Source: Nitrospirota bacterium (GTDB lineage: Bacteria > Nitrospirota > UBA9217). Taken from it: DNA of 6,018 bases. The translations under genes were made by a program, and so were the position numbers. A model generated the notes under the pieces. The model did no database searches. It worked only from the letters and a program-made list of their open reading frames with translations, and was not told the DNA's origin. Below, in pieces: positions 1-5,327 of the stretch; the first letter of the stretch is position 1; the number at the start of each line of letters is the position of its first letter. The stretch covers positions 1-6,018 of the forward strand of contig JAAXXJ010000193.1 in the NCBI GenBank assembly GCA_013334545.1, given 5' to 3'.

Positions 1-108
1 GCTCCCTCCTTCCGGAGGCAGGGGGCTTCGATCCTCAGGGCAGTGTTTATTCTAATCGCTCGCTGATCCCCCAGCAAGCTGCGGGGAATGAGCTCGCTCC
101 TGGATTCA
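1..108 (+). repeat. REP/BIME-like hairpin repeat, copy 1
   Basis: This stretch matches the reverse complement of 5124-5234 over its whole length. Shared blocks, in order, are GCTCCCT, CTTCGATCCTCA, TTATTCT, ATCGCTCGCT, AGCAAGCTGCGGGGAATG and CTCCTGG, with a 2-nt indel and scattered substitutions between them. It holds two small hairpins: CCTCC-TTCC-GGAGG (5-18) and a palindrome around CAGC-AA-GCTG (about 68-86) flanked by C and G runs with one mismatch. Two GC-rich palindromes separated by an AT-richer linker resemble the REP/BIME arrangement of bacterial intergenic repeats. That family assignment is inference. The repeat may extend left of base 1. Confidence 0.75.
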
Positions 109-132
109 TCCTTTCCTGGTTCGGGGTGTCAC

Positions 133-378
133 ATGGTCGATGATAGGGAAAAGAACTACGAGACGATGTCCGTCGAGGAGCTGCAGGCGGAGCTTAAACG
201 GCTCAAGGAGAGCCTGCGCGACCTTGAAGAGACGCACAGCTTTACCTTCGGCAAGACCACCGTTCACATCGGCGCAGAGCGGGCGCAGGCCATGCAGGAG
301 GAGTACGAAGAGGAATGTGCTCTGTACAGCGGACAGATCGCGAAGATCGAGGGGATCTTGAAAGGAAAGGGGGGATGA
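133..378 (+). CDS. small coiled-coil protein of unknown function
   Basis: An 81-residue acidic/basic protein that I do not recognise as a named family. Residues about 12-35 (SVEELQAELKRLKESLRDLE) and about 55-78 are charged amphipathic helices with heptad-like Leu/Met/Ile spacing, separated by a short segment containing FTFGKTTVHIG. This suggests a helical hairpin or a dimerising coiled coil. There is no signal peptide or membrane segment, so it is probably cytoplasmic. I chose the ATG at 133, preceded by GGGGTG about 5 bases upstream. A longer reading from 88 would begin inside the adjacent repeat and add an uncharacteristic Ser/Gly/Pro leader. An internal ATG at 166 (MSVEEL) is also possible. 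No partner gene is evident. Confidence 0.6.
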   Translation: MVDDREKNYETMSVEELQAELKRLKESLRDLEETHSFTFGKTTVHIGAERAQAMQEEYEEECALYSGQIAKIEGILKGKGG

Positions 379-403
379 ACGCCCGGCTCGCTCGGTACAG
401 TTT

Positions 404-456
404 CAGAATTGCATGATTATACAAACTGTTTTGCCTCAAATTCTGCTTGCAGAATT
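404..456. promoter_or_regulatory. repeated CAGAATT/AATTCTG sites upstream of the small exported protein
   Basis: CAGAATT occurs at 404-410 and 450-456, and its inverse AATTCTG lies at 439-445. The latter two form a perfect 7-bp inverted repeat with a CTTG centre (439-456). The region lies 65-120 bases before the ATG at 522 and is AT-rich compared with its surroundings. This is compatible with an operator, but no regulator is identified. The nearest -10-like sequence is TATAAC (474-479), without a well-spaced -35, so the exact promoter is unresolved. Confidence 0.35.
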
Positions 457-521
457 CCACAAATTATGGTATTTATAACGCTCACAAGCAGTACAAATTC
501 TCTTTGGAGGGGGTTCTCGGG

Positions 522-815
522 ATGAAGAAGCTTACCGTTGTTCTGGTAGTTGTGCTGTCGCTGTGTCTCGTTGTATCGATGGCGTTCGCCGCTGATATGA
601 AGAAGGGCACCATCAAATCCGTTGACGCCAAGGCCGGCTCAGTTGTGGTGACCATCGATGGCAAGGATCATACGTTCAAGGCCGACAAGGCCGTGGACCT
701 CGGCAAGGTGAAGGCCGGCGAGGCCGTGGAGCTCGCGGTCGAGAAGGATACCGTGAAGTCCATCAAGGCCGCTGCAGCCGCTGCTCCGGCGAAGAAGGCC
801 CCGGTGGGCTGCTAA
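522..815 (+). CDS. small exported beta-rich protein with Ala/Lys/Pro tail
   Basis: The ATG at 522 follows a strong GGAGGGGG Shine-Dalgarno (506-513) and opens a textbook signal peptide: MKK, a Leu/Val-rich core, then AFA-AD at about residues 22-25 as a signal peptidase I site. The mature part is about 70 residues. It has alternating hydrophobic strands (GTIKSVDAKAGSVVVTIDG, then DHTFKAD, then a GEAVELAVEKDTVKSIK stretch) of the kind seen in small DUF1344-like or OB-type periplasmic proteins; that family link is tentative. It ends in a low-complexity AAAAAAPAKKAPVGC tail with a terminal Cys, the only Cys in the predicted mature form. The gene is monocistronic, bounded by AT-rich upstream DNA and a strong terminator at 839-867. 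Function is unknown. Confidence 0.75.
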   Translation: MKKLTVVLVVVLSLCLVVSMAFAADMKKGTIKSVDAKAGSVVVTIDGKDHTFKADKAVDLGKVKAGEAVELAVEKDTVKSIKAAAAAAPAKKAPVGC

Positions 816-838
816 TCATCAACTGATCCTGTTCTTCC

Positions 839-867
839 AAAGGCCGCCTCATTCGAGGCGGCCTTTT
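839..867 (+). terminator. rho-independent terminator of the small exported protein gene
   Basis: AAAGGCCGCCTC (839-850), an ATTC loop, then GAGGCGGCCTTT (855-866) form a perfect 12-bp stem, followed by TTTTCTGTTGTTT. It lies 24 bases past the stop of the gene at 522-815. The stem is symmetric and has A residues on its other side, so it may also stop transcripts arriving from the patatin remnant on the minus strand. Confidence 0.92.
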
Positions 868-929
868 CTGTTGTTTCTCCTGCCGTCTGTCCGTTGCCTT
901 CCACCGCTCATCACCGGAAAGAAGTCACA

Positions 930-1373
930 TCACGCAGACAAGTAAACAAGATGCCTTCTGTTTTCGTCTGCCCCGAAGTCAAACCGGGCTGGGGTGTACG
1001 AGAACAGGCCGTTCAGATCGTTCTCGAGGAAGGGGGCCTCGATCCCTGCGGGTGTGTAGCCGGCGGCGTCAAGCCCCTCGATAATAGCCCCGATGCTGGT
1101 TCCGGCGATGGCATCGACCGGGATGCTTTCCGGGCGAAGCATCTTGAGCACATCGATGGACGCGGCCGCCTTTGCCCCTCCCCCCTCGAGCGCGACCCCG
1201 ATCTTCGGCCGCTGCCCGTCTGCGGACGGCGCCGCCACGGTGATGCCGCCATAGATGGTCGTCGTGGCCGGTGTGAGGCGGACCGGCTGGAGCGTTGTCT
1301 CCCTCGGGAAGGGGGCCGGGAGACCGAACAGCAGGACAAATACCATGAGGACCGGGACGCTCCGAATTTGCAT
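930..1373 (-). pseudogene. patatin-like phospholipase, N-terminal half only
   Basis: The 147 residues read as an exported patatin-like acyl hydrolase. There is an N-terminal signal or anchor (VPVLMVFVLLFGLPAPFP), a spacer, then KIGVALEGGGAKAAASIDVL (glycine-rich oxyanion segment, Gly 64-66) and DAIAGTSIGAIIEGL with the nucleophile motif G-T-S-I-G (Ser93). The frame stops about 50 residues later. Family members continue well beyond this and supply the catalytic Asp (usually DG[GA]) of the Ser-Asp dyad, which is absent here and not found in other frames before the terminator at 839-867. The usual small-residue pattern after the glycines (GGGxRGxxHxG) is also altered to GGGAKAAASID. I infer a truncated, non-catalytic remnant. 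The ATG at 1373 fits the signal peptide but has no clear ribosome site; the frame is open further up to 1484. Confidence 0.65.
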
Positions 1374-1431
1374 GGAGCATACCATAGCACATCGGTCCGG
1401 CCGTGGCCACGCACGGTCGCCCGTTTTCAGC

Positions 1432-1460
1432 TTGCCATGCTGCGTGTCCTGTTCTATAAT
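1432..1460 (+). promoter_or_regulatory. sigma-70 type promoter for the cytochrome gene
   Basis: TTGCCA (1432-1437), a 17-base spacer and a perfect TATAAT (1455-1460) point rightwards, predicting a start near 1467 and a leader of about 80 bases before the cytochrome gene. It overlaps the upstream flank of the oppositely oriented patatin remnant. Confidence 0.65.
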
Positions 1461-1550
1461 GTTGCGTGGACGGGAGATGTGCATCGGTTGGTCGGGGGCC
1501 TGCCGTCAGCTGACCTGGCGTGAGGGCAGGGGCCAGCGGTGGAGGAACGT

Positions 1551-1880
1551 TTGAAGAGAGGGTTCTGGTCCGGGATTGCCGCGTCATTGCTTGCCATGTC
1601 ATACGCCTGGGCGGTGACAGGAGGCGGCGAAATCAGGATCGACATCGAGGGCATGCCGAGCGTGGTGTTCAGCCATGACAGCCATGTGGGCGCCGCGAAG
1701 AAGAAATGCAGCGAATGTCATTACGGGATCTATACGAACCATTCGCAGCGCAAGGCCGTGGGGATGGCGGCGATGCGGGCCGGGAAGTCATGCGGAGCCT
1801 GTCATGACGGGAAGAAGGCCTTCGGCGTTGCGAGCAGCAGAAACTGTAATAAGTGCCATAAAAAGCCGGAGCCGCTGTAA
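1551..1880 (+). CDS. small three-heme cytochrome c (cytochrome c7/c3 family)
   Basis: The protein carries three CxxCH heme c sites (CSECH, CGACH, CNKCH) within about 60 residues, plus FSHDSH upstream of the first site, where His residues typically act as distal axial ligands. The N-terminus MKRGFWSGIAASLLAMSYAWA is an export signal, so heme attachment and function should be periplasmic. At about 109 residues with three sites it fits the cytochrome c7-like branch of class III cytochromes, low-potential bis-His electron carriers. I chose TTG at 1551 because GGAGG lies 5 bases before it and MKRG is a normal signal-peptide start. GTG at 1539, with AGGGG 6 bases upstream, is a real alternative adding MEER. 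It has its own promoter (1432-1460) and no redox partner gene adjacent. Confidence 0.88.
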   Translation: MKRGFWSGIAASLLAMSYAWAVTGGGEIRIDIEGMPSVVFSHDSHVGAAKKKCSECHYGIYTNHSQRKAVGMAAMRAGKSCGACHDGKKAFGVASSRNCNKCHKKPEPL

Positions 1881-1930
1881 TACGTGAGCCTGCCTGGTCG
1901 TCCAAGCGTACCGTCAACGTCTCCGCGATT

Positions 1931-1965
1931 GCGGGTCCTGCAGGATGAGATCCCGCTGTGTTTTC
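1931..1965 (+). terminator. possible weak terminator after the cytochrome gene
   Basis: GCGGG (1931-1935) can pair with CCCGC (1952-1956) around an internal TCCTGCAGGA palindrome, followed by TGTGTTTTCC. It lies 51 bases after the cytochrome stop. The stem is short and the T-run weak, so this is only a candidate. Confidence 0.3.
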
Positions 1966-2051
1966 CGCAGTTATCGGGGGGACTCGATGGAGCACCTGGC
2001 CGGGGACGCGGGTGACGGCAAGCCCATGTCCTATCTGTGAGGTATTCTACG

Positions 2052-2300
2052 ATGAATAGCGCCGGACGAAGAAAAAGCGACTCTGACACAACCAGCTGTC
2101 GTTGTCACCGCTTCGGGGCGATTGCCGTACTCAAGGGATTCGTGACCATCGACGAAGTGAAGGCGGCGATCATGGATCAGGTCGAGGAGGACCTCAGCGG
2201 CCGCGAACACCGCCTCCTCGGCAGTATTCTGCTCGAACGGGGCCTGGTCACCGAAAACCAGATCGAGACGGTCATGCTTGAGCTCGGGAAACAACGGTAG
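2052..2300 (+). CDS. small MshEN-like two-repeat protein
   Basis: An 82-residue protein with two similar halves: FGAIAVLKGFVTIDEVKAAI (residues 21-40) and LLGSILLERGLVTENQIETV (55-74). The pattern "hG-hhhxxGhhTxxQhxxhh" is typical of the MshEN/GspE N-terminal module. In MshE that module binds c-di-GMP, but stand-alone short versions are usually unassigned, so nucleotide binding here is inference. The linker QVEEDLSGREHR is charged, and two Cys (16, 18) sit just before the first half. No ATPase domain follows, so this is not a pilus/secretion motor. I chose ATG 2052 because GAGG lies about 9 bases upstream; GTG at 2037 would overlap that site. No signal peptide is present; it is likely cytoplasmic. 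Confidence 0.75.
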   Translation: MNSAGRRKSDSDTTSCRCHRFGAIAVLKGFVTIDEVKAAIMDQVEEDLSGREHRLLGSILLERGLVTENQIETVMLELGKQR

Positions 2301-2375
2301 TGGTCCCGGTTGTTGTCCGCCCTCACCTCCGCCTTTTACCGAAGGGAAGCTTCGCTCCATTCCTTTTGCCCGACC

Positions 2376-2404
2376 TTGACACTTCTTTGTTTTCTCGATA
2401 GACT
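2376..2404 (+). promoter_or_regulatory. sigma-70 type promoter for the MoeA-like gene
   Basis: A perfect TTGACA (2376-2381), a 17-base spacer and TAGACT (2399-2404) are followed by a leader of about 150 bases before the MoeA-like start at 2562. The match and spacing are good for a housekeeping promoter. Confidence 0.6.
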
Positions 2405-2416
2405 TTCATTGTCCCC

Positions 2417-2532
2417 ACCAGCAGGTGCTCCATGATCATGGTCGCTGCTGGTTCGGGTCCGTTCCGGCATTGTATCCCGGTCATATGACGGTCCTGCGAT
2501 TTCAAGATACACTAACGACCCTATGCGATTTC
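2417..2532 (+). promoter_or_regulatory. palindrome-rich leader of the MoeA-like gene
   Basis: The leader holds several ordered elements. ACCAGCAG (2417-2424) pairs with CTGCTGGT (2445-2452) and encloses the perfect palindrome CCATGATCATGG (2430-2441). A second palindrome, GTCATATGAC, is at 2480-2489. TGCGATTTC occurs twice as a direct repeat (2495-2503 and 2524-2532). I see no terminator-like T-run and do not recognise a known riboswitch. The elements could be DNA operators or an RNA structure; that is inference. Confidence 0.4.
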
Positions 2533-2561
2533 GATAAGCCAGAATGACTGAAGGGGCAGCC

Positions 2562-3686
2562 ATGTGTGACAGGGAAGGCGGGCAGAATAGCTTGGAAATA
2601 AGGACGATTCCCGTGCAGCAGGCCGTTGGTGCTGTTCTCGCCCATGATGTGACCGAGATCCGGAAGGGCGAGTTCAAGGGGCCCGCCTTCCGGAAAGGCC
2701 ACATCATAAGAAAGGAGGACGTCTGTCATCTCCAGCGGCTCGGCAAGGAGAACCTGTTCGTGCTGTCCCTGGGGCCCGATGATATGCACGAGGATGAGGC
2801 GGCTGTTGCGATCACCCGGGCCCTGATGGGGGAGGGTGTCGCGATCAAGGGCGAGCCGCGCGAGGGAAAGATCACCGTCGTTGCCGCTCGGGACGGCCTG
2901 CTGAAGATCGATGTCAATGCTCTCCGGGCGTTCAATATGGTGGGCGACGTGATGTGCGCAACGCTGCACACGAACACGGTCGTGAAAAAAGGGCAGGAGG
3001 TCGCCGGGACGCGGGCGATCCCTCTCGTGGTCACGAAGGCGGTGGTTGACAGGGCCGTGAAGACCGCACAGCAGGGTTCCGGGGTGCTGGAGGTGAAGGA
3101 GATCCGGAAGCCCAGGGCCGGCGTGGTCATCACGGGGAATGAGGTCTTCCATGGCAGGATCCAGGATGAATTCGCGCCCATCATCTCGAAGAAGATCGAA
3201 GAGTACGGCGGGGAGGTCGTGGGGACCTACTACGCGCCTGATGACGAGCAGTTCATTGCCGATCGTTTGCGGGAATTGCTGGATGCCGGCGCTGACCTGC
3301 TGATCACCACGGGCGGCATGTCCGTGGATCCCGACGACGTGACGCGGTTCGCCATCAAAAGCCTGGGCGCCACGGACATCACCTATGGTTCGGCAGTTCT
3401 GCCGGGGGCGATGGTGCTGGTTGCTTGTCTAGAGAGAAGAGACGAGAGATCAGCGACAAGCGACGACACACACTCGTCCCGCGTGCCTCGTCCCTCGTCA
3501 CGGGTACCCATCTTAGGCATTCCCGCCTGCGGCATGTATCACAAAACGACGGTGTTTGACCTTGTCCTGCCGCGCGTTCTTGCCGGCGAACGGATCGGAC
3601 GCGAAGAGCTCGCCGAGCTCGGCCACGGAGGGCTGTGCCTCCATTGTCCGGAATGCCGCTACCCGGTCTGTCCCTTCGGAAAGTAG
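2562..3686 (+). CDS. MoeA-like molybdopterin-binding protein with C-terminal Cys cluster
   Basis: A 374-residue protein of the molybdopterin-binding (MoCF/MoeA-like, COG0303-type) group. Residues about 10-175 resemble the MoeA N-terminal region (VQQAVGAVLAHDVTEI). About 185-345 form a MoCF domain, with AGVVITGNEV at its start and TTGGMSVDPDD (249-259), the conserved molybdopterin-contact loop. The C-terminus carries C-x2-C-x2-C-x4-C (Cys359, 362, 365, 370) ending PFGK, a possible metal or Fe-S site that I recall from a subset of these proteins. Standard MoeA inserts molybdate into molybdopterin; whether this shorter relative does so is unknown. Residues about 291-314 are a Ser/Arg/Asp-rich insertion between LVACL and VPILGIPACG, encoded by a repeat. 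ATG 2562 has AAGGGG 5 bases upstream; ATG 2544 in the same frame lacks such a site. Confidence 0.88.
   Translation: MCDREGGQNSLEIRTIPVQQAVGAVLAHDVTEIRKGEFKGPAFRKGHIIRKEDVCHLQRLGKENLFVLSLGPDDMHEDEAAVAITRALMGEGVAIKGEPREGKITVVAARDGLLKIDVNALRAFNMVGDVMCATLHTNTVVKKGQEVAGTRAIPLVVTKAVVDRAVKTAQQGSGVLEVKEIRKPRAGVVITGNEVFHGRIQDEFAPIISKKIEEYGGEVVGTYYAPDDEQFIADRLRELLDAGADLLITTGGMSVDPDDVTRFAIKSLGATDITYGSAVLPGAMVLVACLERRDERSATSDDTHSSRVPRPSSRVPILGIPACGMYHKTTVFDLVLPRVLAGERIGREELAELGHGGLCLHCPECRYPVCPFGK
3432..3503. repeat. low-complexity inverted repeat inserted in frame in the MoeA-like gene
   Basis: About 72 bases rich in GACGAG/CTCGTC words. The left arm (starting GACGAGAGATCAGCGAC at 3441) and the reverse complement of the right arm (about 3474-3499) agree at 18 of 26 positions, around a CACACAC centre, so the segment can fold into a long imperfect hairpin. 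Its composition differs from the flanking coding sequence, and it splits an otherwise normal MoCF domain. The added length is a multiple of three, so the frame is kept. The exact ends are approximate because no uninterrupted copy is available here. Confidence 0.65.
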
Positions 3687-3769
3687 GTTCTTCTGCCTGT
3701 TCTGCGCCTGCTGGTGTTCTGAGATCACGGAGACAATCAAAAGCTCCAACTATTCCATCTCATATTTAT

Positions 3770-3815
3770 TTGGTCCCTTCCAAGGTCGGATTCGAATATA
3801 TGGAAAGGGGGCCAA
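3770..3815. repeat. imperfect inverted repeat between convergent genes
   Basis: TTGGTCCCTTCCA (3770-3782) mirrors TGGAAAGGGGGCCAA (3801-3815), with two extra bases in the right arm and an 18-base loop that contains the palindrome ATTCGAAT (3790-3797). It sits in the 137-base gap between the converging MoeA-like and LamG-VanZ genes, so a bidirectional terminator is plausible, but no strong T-run follows on either strand. Confidence 0.4.
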
Positions 3816-3823
3816 TCGGTGCG

Positions 3824-4399
3824 CTATCGCTCAGGAACATCCCTGCTCTTGATCAGGATGATCGCGCCGATGAGCGTTCCGCAGATATTGCAGACGAGGT
3901 CAGTCGCGGATGAGTTCCGCATGGGAAGGTAGGCCTGCGTGACTTCTATGGCCAGACTGATCGCGGATCCCGCAGCACCGGTGGCAAGCACGATGAGCCT
4001 TGCAGATAGCGGACTAATCCGACGCAGCAGGAGCGAAAAAAAGAAACCGAAGGGGATGAATCCCGCAATATTGACGAAGATATCCTCGGCGTCCGGCAAT
4101 AGTCGCCAATCCCGATCCCAAGGAAGCTCGAGCATGGTGCGGTGGACCGGCTGAAAAGCATGAGCGATCACCAGGTCCGGCAGTGGCGCTGATCGGTTGA
4201 TGGCGAGCGGGGCATCGCGTCGGTCGAAATCGTATTGCGCAATGACGCCCTGTTCCCTCGCCGGGGGGCGAATGCCGATCTTTGGCCACCTACGCGCATG
4301 CAGCTGTACTTCATGGTCCAGCAGAACTCGGTCGTAGATCCGCAGGCCCAGAAGATCGCCGCTCCAGAAGGACCGTCCGGAGTGCGCATTGCCGATCAC
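3824..4399 (-). CDS. C-terminal piece of the split gene: LamG end plus VanZ domain
   Basis: This piece could restart at a GTG (4399-4397), which has AGGA 6 bases upstream. It holds the last LamG strands (SGDLLGLRIYDRVLLDHEV), a linker and the VanZ domain: EDIFVNIAGFIPFGFFFSLL, a second hydrophobic helix, AIEVTQAYLPMRNSSATDLV with the conserved Glu, Gln and Asp, and a last helix CNICGTLIGAIIL. VanZ proteins are integral membrane proteins. The founding VanZ gives low-level teicoplanin resistance by an unknown mechanism, and most homologues have no known role. Without an N-terminal membrane segment the first part would stay on the wrong side of the membrane, so function of the piece is doubtful. 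Confidence 0.6.
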   Translation of the reverse strand: MIGNAHSGRSFWSGDLLGLRIYDRVLLDHEVQLHARRWPKIGIRPPAREQGVIAQYDFDRRDAPLAINRSAPLPDLVIAHAFQPVHRTMLELPWDRDWRLLPDAEDIFVNIAGFIPFGFFFSLLLRRISPLSARLIVLATGAAGSAISLAIEVTQAYLPMRNSSATDLVCNICGTLIGAIILIKSRDVPER

Positions 4400-4486
4400 G
4401 AGGTATCCTGTAAGCCGGGCCGCGCCGGGGAGGAGAGAATACCGCGGGAAGGTCCGAGCACGGTCGCCGTCCAGGAAGACGGTCGT

Positions 4487-4930
4487 CTACTGATCCGATG
4501 CGGTCACCGTGATCAGGCGGGTCCGGTCTTGATGCAGTGCATTGGCGACGCCGATCTCCCGGTAGCGCTTCGACGGCGGAGAGGATCGTTCAGGCCTCCG
4601 TATGATCAAGGTCGACTTCCACTGGCCGATAAAGAGGTGTTCAATGCCGCTGCCATCACAGACGGAGACCATGGCAGGAACATCCGCGAATGGCTCCCGA
4701 TGGGGACGGACCAGAATCTCGAGACTAAACGCCCTGTTCCGGAAGAAAGTGTCGGAAAGGGAGAACGGCTCCCGGGAGCATGCGTTTCCGACACCCGCCA
4801 GGCGGAGCCCATTTCTCTCGCGGAGCAGCATCACCCTGTTGTCCGGATGGAACTCAAAGGGCCAGAGGCCGGCGACAACAAAAACTCCGCAGAGGAGGAG
4901 AAGGATCGTTATGAGGGCTTTCCGATTCAT
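4487..4930 (-). CDS. N-terminal piece of the split LamG-VanZ gene
   Basis: This 147-residue piece, if translated, would be a membrane-anchored half LamG domain. MNRKALITILLLLCGVFVVA is a signal anchor, GLWPFEFHPDN is the characteristic start of the family's exported part, and FSLEILVRPHREP, FIGQWKSTLIIRR and TRLITVTASDQ are successive beta strands of the jelly roll. It ends at the amber codon without the closing strands, so it is unlikely to fold stably by itself. Confidence 0.55.
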   Translation of the reverse strand: MNRKALITILLLLCGVFVVAGLWPFEFHPDNRVMLLRERNGLRLAGVGNACSREPFSLSDTFFRNRAFSLEILVRPHREPFADVPAMVSVCDGSGIEHLFIGQWKSTLIIRRPERSSPPSKRYREIGVANALHQDRTRLITVTASDQ

Positions 4931-5123
4931 TTTGGTCGCGAGCTGGTCGCTGACACCACGGCATCTGAAATTGGGCGGTGAGGGAAGAACATAATGTGCA
5001 GGAAGCAGTTCTCGCTCGAAGAATATATCATAAAATCAATGATCGAAATAGTATTATGTGCATGCCTGAGGACGTATGATGATTACTCCTTTGAAAGCAA
5101 GGCGCCCATGGGGCTCGCGGTCT

Positions 5124-5234
5124 TGAACCCAGGAGTGAGCACATTCCCCGCAGCTTGCTGCGGGTTTAGCGAGCGATGAGAATAATAAAAGTTCCTTGAG
5201 GATCGAAGATTTCCTGCAGCAAGCTGCAGGGAGC
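5124..5234 (-). repeat. REP/BIME-like hairpin repeat, copy 2 (inverted relative to copy 1)
   Basis: The reverse complement of this stretch aligns end to end with bases 1-108. Its two palindromes are better preserved than in copy 1: CCCGCAGC-TT-GCTGCGGG (5148-5165) and CCTGCAGC-AA-GCTGCAGG (5213-5230), with an AT-rich linker (GAGAATAATAAAAG) between them. Two similar palindromes around a spacer is the classic BIME layout. The first hairpin differs in sequence between copies while the linker edges are conserved, suggesting that structure matters there. Confidence 0.75.
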
Positions 5235-5260
5235 CTCAATGGTGGGGTGGAAGGATTTCG

Positions 5261-5290
5261 TTGGTATGTACCATCGGAGTCTGTTAGAAT
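5261..5290 (+). promoter_or_regulatory. weak promoter candidate for the right-hand VanZ gene
   Basis: TTGGTA (5261-5266), an 18-base spacer and TAGAAT (5285-5290) lie about 38 bases upstream of the ATG at 5328, immediately after the repeat. Match quality is moderate. Confidence 0.35.
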
Positions 5291-5327
5291 AGTGCAATCT
5301 GCAGCTGAAACCTATCGGCAGCCAACG

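Larger units (their letters stand above)
3824..4930 (-). pseudogene. LamG-VanZ membrane protein interrupted by an in-frame TAG
   Basis: The two minus-strand coding pieces at 4930-4487 and 4399-3824 are in the same frame, and the sequence between them is open. Only one TAG (4489-4487, codon 148) separates them. Read through, the 368-codon product has an N-terminal membrane segment (ITILLLLCGVFVVAGLWPF), a LamG/concanavalin-like domain spanning the stop (SLEILVRPH before it, TTVFLDGDRAR then SGDLLGLRIYDRVL after it) and a C-terminal VanZ domain with several membrane helices. This order and length match known LamG-containing VanZ-family proteins. The stop falls inside the LamG domain, where relatives simply continue into the TxVYxDG strand, so a nonsense mutation (for example CAG to TAG, a Gln codon) or a base error is likely. 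Three other genes here end in TAG, arguing against recoding of TAG. No clear ribosome site precedes ATG 4930. Confidence 0.8.
4931..5327. other. 397-base spacer between divergent VanZ-family genes
   Basis: I find no convincing gene here. From the left it holds an AT-rich stretch (about 5020-5060) with the inverted repeat ATCAT/ATGAT (5027-5031 and 5039-5043), and two near-identical words, ATAATGTGCA (about 4991) and ATTATGTGCA (about 5051). Then come the second REP-like copy (5124-5234) and a weak promoter candidate for the right-hand VanZ gene. Confidence 0.6.

Noticed and set aside
88..132. Upstream start for the first small gene
   Set aside because: The first part would be translated from the REP-like repeat itself, and the ATG at 133 has a better-placed ribosome site.
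894..1523. 209-codon plus-strand open frame
   Set aside because: It lies antisense to the patatin-like gene, shows no recognisable domain and has Arg/Gly/Pro-rich composition typical of a shadow frame in GC-rich DNA; the opposite strand carries clear patatin motifs.
2405..2561. Molybdenum cofactor riboswitch
   Set aside because: The leader has stems, but I cannot match them to the known Moco motif and there is no clear expression platform; kept only as an unexplained structured leader.
2502..3152. 216-codon minus-strand open frame
   Set aside because: It is antisense to the MoeA-like gene, rich in His/Leu/Asp/Arg, with no motif.
3783..3800. tRNA T-arm-like sequence GGATTCGAA
   Set aside because: The flanks do not form a T-stem, and no acceptor, anticodon or D arm can be drawn; the palindrome belongs to the inverted repeat 3770-3815.
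4487..4489. TAG as pyrrolysine or general amber reassignment
   Set aside because: At least three other genes in the window end in TAG, and nothing in the window indicates a pyrrolysine system; a point mutation or base error is simpler.
4235..4981. 248-codon plus-strand open frame
   Set aside because: It is antisense to the LamG-VanZ gene, which has family motifs on both sides of its stop; the plus-strand product has no domain, no ribosome site and shadow-like composition.
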